NCBI GenBank assembly: GCA_016930015.1
Contig: JAFGHR010000025.1
Coordinates: forward strand, 1 to 64,000
DNA from: Anaerolineae bacterium
GTDB taxonomy: Bacteria > Chloroflexota > Anaerolineae > Aggregatilineales > Aggregatilineaceae
Length of the DNA stretch: 64,000 nt
Direction: 5' to 3'
Of the stretch, positions 58,347 to 64,000 are shown piece by piece. A model generated the notes under the pieces. The model did not search any database and was not told the origin of the DNA. It was given only the letters and a program-made list of their open reading frames with translations. The translations under genes and the position numbers were made by a program. The first letter of the stretch is position 1. Each line of letters begins with the position of its first letter.

Positions 58347-58374
58347 TTGACATCAGCACACAACATGATATACT
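58347..58374 (+). promoter_or_regulatory. Sigma-70-like promoter upstream of rpoB
   Basis: TTGACA (58347-58352), 16-nt spacer, TATACT (58369-58374). Confidence 0.65.
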
Positions 58375-58544
58375 ACTTTTTCCTAAACCCCTTAAAAATG
58401 TGTAAAATTGCCTAGACATACATGCTGACCTCTGGGAACTTAAGAATATGACATTAAGGAGACATTGTCTCCCTATCCCCACGTCGAAATCTTTAGTTTG
58501 GTTTTGGATGCCTATTGTCGGTAGTGACCTCCGAGGAGTGACGA

Positions 58545-61500
58545 ATGCGGCGTCAGCTAGATGAGAAGAATTACGCACGCACGTTTGAAGTACATCAACT
58601 ACCCTCACTCATCGAAATTCAGCTCGATTCGTTCAGGCGCTTTTATGAAGAAGGTCTGAACGAGCTATTTGACGAGATCAGCCCCATTGAAAGTTTCAAT
58701 GGGAACCTGCGGCTTTACTTTCCGGGTAGCAGCCAGGAAGCGTCAGAATTTGGGCTGAGGTACTGGTTCGAAGACCCCAAGTACTCAGAAGAAATCTGTA
58801 TGGAGCGCGACATCACCTATGCCGCGCCACTATACGTCAAGGTTGCGCTTGTCAATCGCGTTGCCAGTGATGAAGTGATGATCTCGGACATTTTCATGGG
58901 TGATTTCCCGCTCATGACCGAAAAAGGCACATTCATCATCAACGGGACTGAGCGCGTCGTGGTCAGCCAACTCATCCGCTCGCCGGGTGTGTATTTTGAT
59001 GCGGAAGAGGACCGGACCACCGGGCGCAAACTGTCGACTGCCAAGTTGATCCCGGATCGCGGCGCGTGGATGGAGTTTGAAACGCGCAAAAGCGATTATC
59101 TCGCGATCAAGTTCAACCGGAAGCGGACAATCCCGGTAACGATCTTGCTGCGTGCCCTGGCAGCCGTCAGTGACGGGTTTGACGCCAACTCCCCGATTCA
59201 GGATGGCACTGACGACGAACTGCTCGCCATCTATGAGGAAGTTGACAACAACACCGATCACCGGTACATCGAGGGCACCATTCGTATGGAACCCCAGTGG
59301 GACCTGCGCAACAATCGCACGATTGCCGAAGCCGCCCTGCTGGAATTCTACAAACGGATGCGCCCAGGTGATCCGCCAACGCTGGATAACGCACGCGAAT
59401 ATCTCAAAAGCCAGCTTTTTGATCAGCGCCGCTACGACCTGGAGCGGGTTGGACGCTACAAGCTTAACCAACGCCTGCGCATTGACGATGTCGTGCCCCG
59501 GATGCACCGCACGATCACCAAATATGACCTGGTAAAACTCGTCGAGCGCATGATCCTGATCAACAACGGCCTCGAACAACCCGATGATATCGACCACCTT
59601 GGCAACCGCCGGGTTAAAACGGTCGGGGAACTGATCCAGAATGCGCTGCGTATTGGCTTGCGGCGTATGGAACGCGTCATCCGCGAGCGTATGTCCATCC
59701 GTGAATCGGACAACCTGTCGCCCATGACCTTGATCAACATCCGGCCTGTTGTAGCTGCCATCCGCGAATTTTTCGGATCGAGCCAGCTCTCGCAGTTCAT
59801 GGATCAAACAAACCCATTGGCAGAATTGACCCACAAACGCACCCTCTCCGCTCTGGGACCAGGCGGTCTGCGGCGTGAGCGTGCGGGTTTTGATGTACGC
59901 GACGTGCATCACAGCCACTATGGTCGTATCTGCCCTATCGAAACACCGGAAGGCCCCAACATCGGGTTGATCGGTCGCCTGGCCAGTTATGGCCGGGTAA
60001 ACGAGTACGGTTTCATCGAAACGCCCTACCGCCACGTGTTTCGCGTGCTGCCTTCTGACAGCGAGCACCTTGTGAACCGTATTCTTCGCGAAGAAATCAA
60101 AGTGGGTCGAAAAACGATCCCGGCAGGCACGGTTATAGACGAAGAACTTCGCCAGAAGTTAGTCCAGGACAAGATAAAAGAAGTGCCAACCGTGCCCTTT
60201 GTCAGCCAGGAAATTGTGTACCTGTCGGCAGACGAGGAAGACCGGTTTACCATTGCCCAGGCGAACGCGCTGCTGGATGAAAACCACCACTTTGTCAACG
60301 AGCGTGTATCGGCGCGCCACCACCAGCATTTCCTGGTCGCGTCTGTACTGGGCATTGACTACATGGACGTTGCCCCGCGACAGATCGTGGGCATCTCAGC
60401 CGCGCTGATTCCATTCCTGGAACACGATGATGCTAACCGCGCGCTGATGGGCTCTAACATGCAGCGCCAGGCCGTGCCATTGCTCAGGCCAGATATTCCG
60501 CTGGTCAGCACGGGCGTTGAGCGCCAGGCGGCCTATGATTCCGGCCAGGTGCTGGTTTCTGACGAGAACGGCGAAGTCGTCTCGGTTGAGGGCGATCGTA
60601 TCTGGCTCCGTCTTACCGACGAAGAGCGGAGCAACCGCTTCAAAAATCAAGAAAACGACGTACCGGATGGTGTGCGCGAGTATAAGCTGCGCAAATACAA
60701 CCGGTCGAATCAGTCAACGTGTATTGACCAGCGCCCGGTTATCCAAAAGGGTCAGACCATCACCAGCGGGCAGGTCATCGCCGACAGTTCTTCGACTGTT
60801 TACGGTGAATTGGCGTTAGGCCATGACGTATTGTGTGCTTTCCTGTCGTGGGAAGGCGGCAACTACGAAGACGCGCTGCTGATCAGCGAAGACATGGTCC
60901 GCGAAGACAAATTCACCTCGATCCACATCGAAAAACACGAGGTTGAAGCCCGCGATACCAAGCTGGGACCCGAAGAGATCACCTACGATATCCCCAATGT
61001 CGGTGAGGATGCGCTCAAAGACCTGGATGAGTACGGTATCATCCGCATTGGTGCCGACGTGGGACCCAATGACATTCTGGTTGGCAAGATCACACCAAAG
61101 GGTGAAAAAGAACTCAGCCCAGAAGAAAAACTGCTGCGTGCCATCTTCGGCGAAAAAGCCCGCGAAGTGAAGGACTCGTCCTTACGGCTCCCGCACGGTG
61201 AAAAAGGCAAGGTTGTTGACGTAAAAATCTTCACACGTGAGGAACATCGCGACCTACCGGCGGGCGTTGATCAGATGGTGCGTGTCAGTGTGGCGCAGAA
61301 GCGTAAAATGACGCAGGGCGACAAGATGGCCGGGCGTCATGGGAACAAGGGTGTTATCTCCAAAGTCGTCTCCATCGAGGATATGCCGTTCCTTGGAGAC
61401 GGTACGCCGCTGGAGATCATCCTGAACCCGCTGGGTGTGCCGGGCCGTATGAACATCGGGCAAGTGCTCGAAACTCACCTGGGGTGGGCTGCCGATCGCC

Positions 61501-62504
61501 TGGGCTTCCGCGCGATTACGCCTGTATTCGACGGGGCCGATGAAGAAGAGATCGAAGCCGAATTGGGCCGCGCCTGGATGATAGACCGGGCCTGGAAAGA
61601 TATTACCGAACGGGCCTGGCAGTGGCTGAAAGAAGAAGAATATGACACCGAATACCTGCAAAATGATGAGGAAGTTCGGCGGTTGTATATTGACCATTGG
61701 CTGGGTGCCCTGGGCGGCTACAACATGGAAAGCCTGGCGCTCGAATATGTGTATGCGCGCCGCGCGGTTTTGAGAGAATGGCTGCGCGAAAAAGGGTTTG
61801 AGCCGAACGATATTCTGTTGTTCGGCGACGAAAACGTCAGTGTGAAGGAACGCGATCGCCGTGATTACAACGCGCGTTATGCAACCCTTGTGCTTTGGAT
61901 CGAGTCGATCACCCCGGATGTCAACACGGAAGGGCTGAACGAAGACGAACTGCGTGAAACCGCTCGCCGCGTGTCGCTCAAATACAACAAACCAATCCCG
62001 ATATACGGCAAACAGCGCCTATACGATGGGAAGACGGGCGAAGCGTTTGACCAGTTTGTTACTGTTGGCATCATTCATATGCTAAAACTGGCGCACCTGG
62101 TCGAGGACAAAGTGCACGCCCGGTCAACCGGCCCCTACAGCCTGGTGACTCAGCAGCCGCTCGGCGGTAAAGCTCAGTTTGGTGGCCAGCGCTTTGGTGA
62201 AATGGAAGTATGGGCGCTCGAAGCCTACGGCGCCGCCCATACGCTTCAGGAAATGCTCACCGTTAAATCGGACGATGTGCAGGGCCGTGTTAAGACCTAT
62301 GAAGCCATCGTCAAGGGTGAGCCAATTGAAGAACCCGGTGTTCCGGCCAGCTTCCGCGTTCTGGTCAAAGAACTGCAAAGCCTGGGCCTGGCTGTCGAAG
62401 CGATCACCGACGCAGGCGAGGTTATCAAGTTTGGCAAGGACGAGGAAAAATCGCGCCAGCCCAAGATGCCGATGGGGTTACTCGGTCTGGCCGACAATCA
62501 CTAA
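58545..62504 (+). CDS. rpoB: DNA-directed RNA polymerase subunit beta
   Basis: [126 protein letters not shown]. Confidence 0.97.
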   Translation: MRRQLDEKNYARTFEVHQLPSLIEIQLDSFRRFYEEGLNELFDEISPIESFNGNLRLYFPGSSQEASEFGLRYWFEDPKYSEEICMERDITYAAPLYVKVALVNRVASDEVMISDIFMGDFPLMTEKGTFIINGTERVVVSQLIRSPGVYFDAEEDRTTGRKLSTAKLIPDRGAWMEFETRKSDYLAIKFNRKRTIPVTILLRALAAVSDGFDANSPIQDGTDDELLAIYEEVDNNTDHRYIEGTIRMEPQWDLRNNRTIAEAALLEFYKRMRPGDPPTLDNAREYLKSQLFDQRRYDLERVGRYKLNQRLRIDDVVPRMHRTITKYDLVKLVERMILINNGLEQPDDIDHLGNRRVKTVGELIQNALRIGLRRMERVIRERMSIRESDNLSPMTLINIRPVVAAIREFFGSSQLSQFMDQTNPLAELTHKRTLSALGPGGLRRERAGFDVRDVHHSHYGRICPIETPEGPNIGLIGRLASYGRVNEYGFIETPYRHVFRVLPSDSEHLVNRILREEIKVGRKTIPAGTVIDEELRQKLVQDKIKEVPTVPFVSQEIVYLSADEEDRFTIAQANALLDENHHFVNERVSARHHQHFLVASVLGIDYMDVAPRQIVGISAALIPFLEHDDANRALMGSNMQRQAVPLLRPDIPLVSTGVERQAAYDSGQVLVSDENGEVVSVEGDRIWLRLTDEERSNRFKNQENDVPDGVREYKLRKYNRSNQSTCIDQRPVIQKGQTITSGQVIADSSSTVYGELALGHDVLCAFLSWEGGNYEDALLISEDMVREDKFTSIHIEKHEVEARDTKLGPEEITYDIPNVGEDALKDLDEYGIIRIGADVGPNDILVGKITPKGEKELSPEEKLLRAIFGEKAREVKDSSLRLPHGEKGKVVDVKIFTREEHRDLPAGVDQMVRVSVAQKRKMTQGDKMAGRHGNKGVISKVVSIEDMPFLGDGTPLEIILNPLGVPGRMNIGQVLETHLGWAADRLGFRAITPVFDGADEEEIEAELGRAWMIDRAWKDITERAWQWLKEEEYDTEYLQNDEEVRRLYIDHWLGALGGYNMESLALEYVYARRAVLREWLREKGFEPNDILLFGDENVSVKERDRRDYNARYATLVLWIESITPDVNTEGLNEDELRETARRVSLKYNKPIPIYGKQRLYDGKTGEAFDQFVTVGIIHMLKLAHLVEDKVHARSTGPYSLVTQQPLGGKAQFGGQRFGEMEVWALEAYGAAHTLQEMLTVKSDDVQGRVKTYEAIVKGEPIEEPGVPASFRVLVKELQSLGLAVEAITDAGEVIKFGKDEEKSRQPKMPMGLLGLADNH

Positions 62505-62528
62505 CTTCCGGATTTCACAGGACTCAAG

Positions 62529-62566
62529 GAGCGAGCAGCCGACACTTTAGCTGCTCGCTCTTTTTG
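62529..62566 (+). terminator. Rho-independent terminator of rpoB
   Basis: gagcgagcag-ccgacactttag-ctgctcgctc followed by ttttt. Confidence 0.88.
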
Positions 62567-62666
62567 TTTTCGCCACAACAAACGTTTTTTTGCACGTTTC
62601 CCTTTGACCGATTACACTCGTGCGTGAATTAGTGACTTCATTATGCACCATTAATCGAGTAAAAAC

Positions 62667-62840
62667 ATGTCAAAAAACAGCACGACCTGTCCTCACTGCG
62701 GTAAGGAAGTGTGCAGCCCTGACAAGCTCGCATGGCACCTTAGCCGCGAATGTCCGGCAATGCCATCGCTCGCCGCCGCTTCCGCCGCCGCCAACATTAA
62801 GTCCAAACGTCTGAACAGCTCACACCAAAACGCCGGTTAA
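62667..62840 (+). CDS. 57-aa C2HC-type zinc-finger-like microprotein
   Basis: MSKNSTTCPHCGKEVCSPDKLAWHLSRECPAMPSL..., followed by a strong hairpin at 62881-62911. Confidence 0.55.
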   Translation: MSKNSTTCPHCGKEVCSPDKLAWHLSRECPAMPSLAAASAAANIKSKRLNSSHQNAG

Positions 62841-62880
62841 GCCCCTGGCTTGTGAAGAACGGGAAAATCCAGTTAGACTG

Positions 62881-62911
62881 GCGAAAGACGGCGCACATGC
62901 GCCGTTTTCGC
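62881..62911 (+). terminator. Hairpin downstream of zinc-finger ORF
   Basis: gcgaaa-g-acggcgca-ca-tgcgccgt-tttcgc inverted repeat. Confidence 0.5.
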
Positions 62912-63110
62912 TTGTAGTACGGGGAATGTTGGGGTTACGTGTATCACACGTCAGGTGCCCGCGTTGTAGGAGTGCTGCAACCCCTGTAAAATGGATAGTG
63001 TAGGCCGTGTTGACATATTTACCTTAAAGTTTATTTGAGTATAGCTGTTCACACGACCCGGTATTTCAAAATGATTGATCCATCATTGATTGATGCGGAG
63101 GGTTATCGCG

Positions 63111-64000
63111 ATGCGCTACCAACGTTCTCTTTTGATCCGCCTGGCATTTTTGCTAGTCATCCTTGCAGTTGCCGTAACAGCCTGTGATTCAGGAGATGAT
63201 ACCGACTCCGAAACACAGCCGACCGTAGCCGCTACCATCACCCCTCCGCTGACCAAAACGCCGATTCCGACGTTTACGCCGTTCCCGACGTTTACGGCCA
63301 CGCAGCCATTTATCGCGCCGCCAACGTCAACCCAGCTTGTCCTGCGCCCGACCTCGGCGGTGGTGGTGCCAACATCAACGCCGCTGGTGCCGTCAGCGAC
63401 ACCGTACCCGTATGATATCCGGATCACGTACCCAGTGGATGGCAGCACAATCGCCGGGTATGTCACCGTTATCGGCAGTGCCAGCCACCCGCGCTTTGTC
63501 CAATATGCGTTGGAATGGGGACCGGAGCCTAACCCCGGCAACCTGTGGTACCCGTTCCTGTCACCGCCGCAGCGAACCAACATTGTGCAAAATGGCGCGC
63601 TGGGGTCGTGGGATACCAAAATCGTGCGCGATGGCATCTACCGTGTCCGGCTGCACGTCTGGTTAAACGACGGGACCGATACCGACTATGTGATCGGGTC
63701 GATTCGCGTGTCGAACTCGCAGCCGACCGCGGTGCCAACATTCACCCACACCCCGCGACCCAACCAGCCACCGACGATCGATCCGATCGCCAGCCAAAAA
63801 GTGCAGACCGCCAAAGTGATCAACATCCCGGTTACGACCAGGGACGCGGATAATGATACGGTCAACCTGTACGTGACCTCCGACAACACCGCCGTCGCCA
63901 TTGCACAGGTTGTGAGCGGGTCCGGAATCACCGTGGCGGGCGTGTCGGCAGGCACGGCCACGATCACGGTTACGGCCAACGACAATCACGGCGGCACGGT
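63111..64000 (+). CDS. Lipoprotein with T/P-rich stalk and Ig-like/BIG-like domains; truncated by window end
   Basis: MRYQRSLLIRLAFLLVILAVAVTACDSGDD lipobox; PTKTPIPTFTPFPTFT; ITYPVDGSTIAGYVTVIGSA. Confidence 0.75.
   Translation, partial: MRYQRSLLIRLAFLLVILAVAVTACDSGDDTDSETQPTVAATITPPLTKTPIPTFTPFPTFTATQPFIAPPTSTQLVLRPTSAVVVPTSTPLVPSATPYPYDIRITYPVDGSTIAGYVTVIGSASHPRFVQYALEWGPEPNPGNLWYPFLSPPQRTNIVQNGALGSWDTKIVRDGIYRVRLHVWLNDGTDTDYVIGSIRVSNSQPTAVPTFTHTPRPNQPPTIDPIASQKVQTAKVINIPVTTRDADNDTVNLYVTSDNTAVAIAQVVSGSGITVAGVSAGTATITVTANDNHGGT

Noticed and set aside
58830-60068. 412-aa minus-strand ORF inside rpoB
   Set aside because: Antisense shadow ORF within a clearly coding rpoB; no recognisable motif.

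Overview
This 64-kb window is a gene-dense, moderately GC-rich bacterial chromosome segment. The gene complement and the many T/P-rich surface lipoproteins look like Chloroflexota (Anaerolineae-like); that is inference only, with no search run. Recognisable housekeeping genes include priA (partial), groES, plsY, a dnaB-dnaD-dnaC-like replication cluster, nth, murA, gyrB and rpoB. There are also envelope and surface genes: LysM/M23 peptidase, bactofilin, DedA, glycosyltransferases, TolB-like propeller proteins and SH3/lipoproteins. No rRNA, tRNA, CRISPR array or intact mobile element was recognised; one IS3-like transposase remnant is proposed. The main discovery candidate is a compact, translationally coupled operon (53115-55719). 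It encodes a ubiquitin-conjugating E2-like protein with a canonical catalytic Cys context, a JAMM/JAB-like protein fused to a Cys-less E2/UEV-like domain, and a ThiF/E1-like activating enzyme. Two paralogous membrane-anchored proteins precede it. A related ~85-nt intergenic element sits in front of the E2 gene and again after the E1 gene. The JAMM motif has a His-to-Gln change at a metal-ligand position, and no ubiquitin-like modifier gene is visible in the locus. Other points of interest: a tandem double-AAA+ DnaC-like protein with a degenerate second ATPase domain, MurA with Asp in place of the catalytic Cys, a thioredoxin-reductase-like protein lacking its CxxC and NADPH motifs, and rpoB without an adjacent rpoC.
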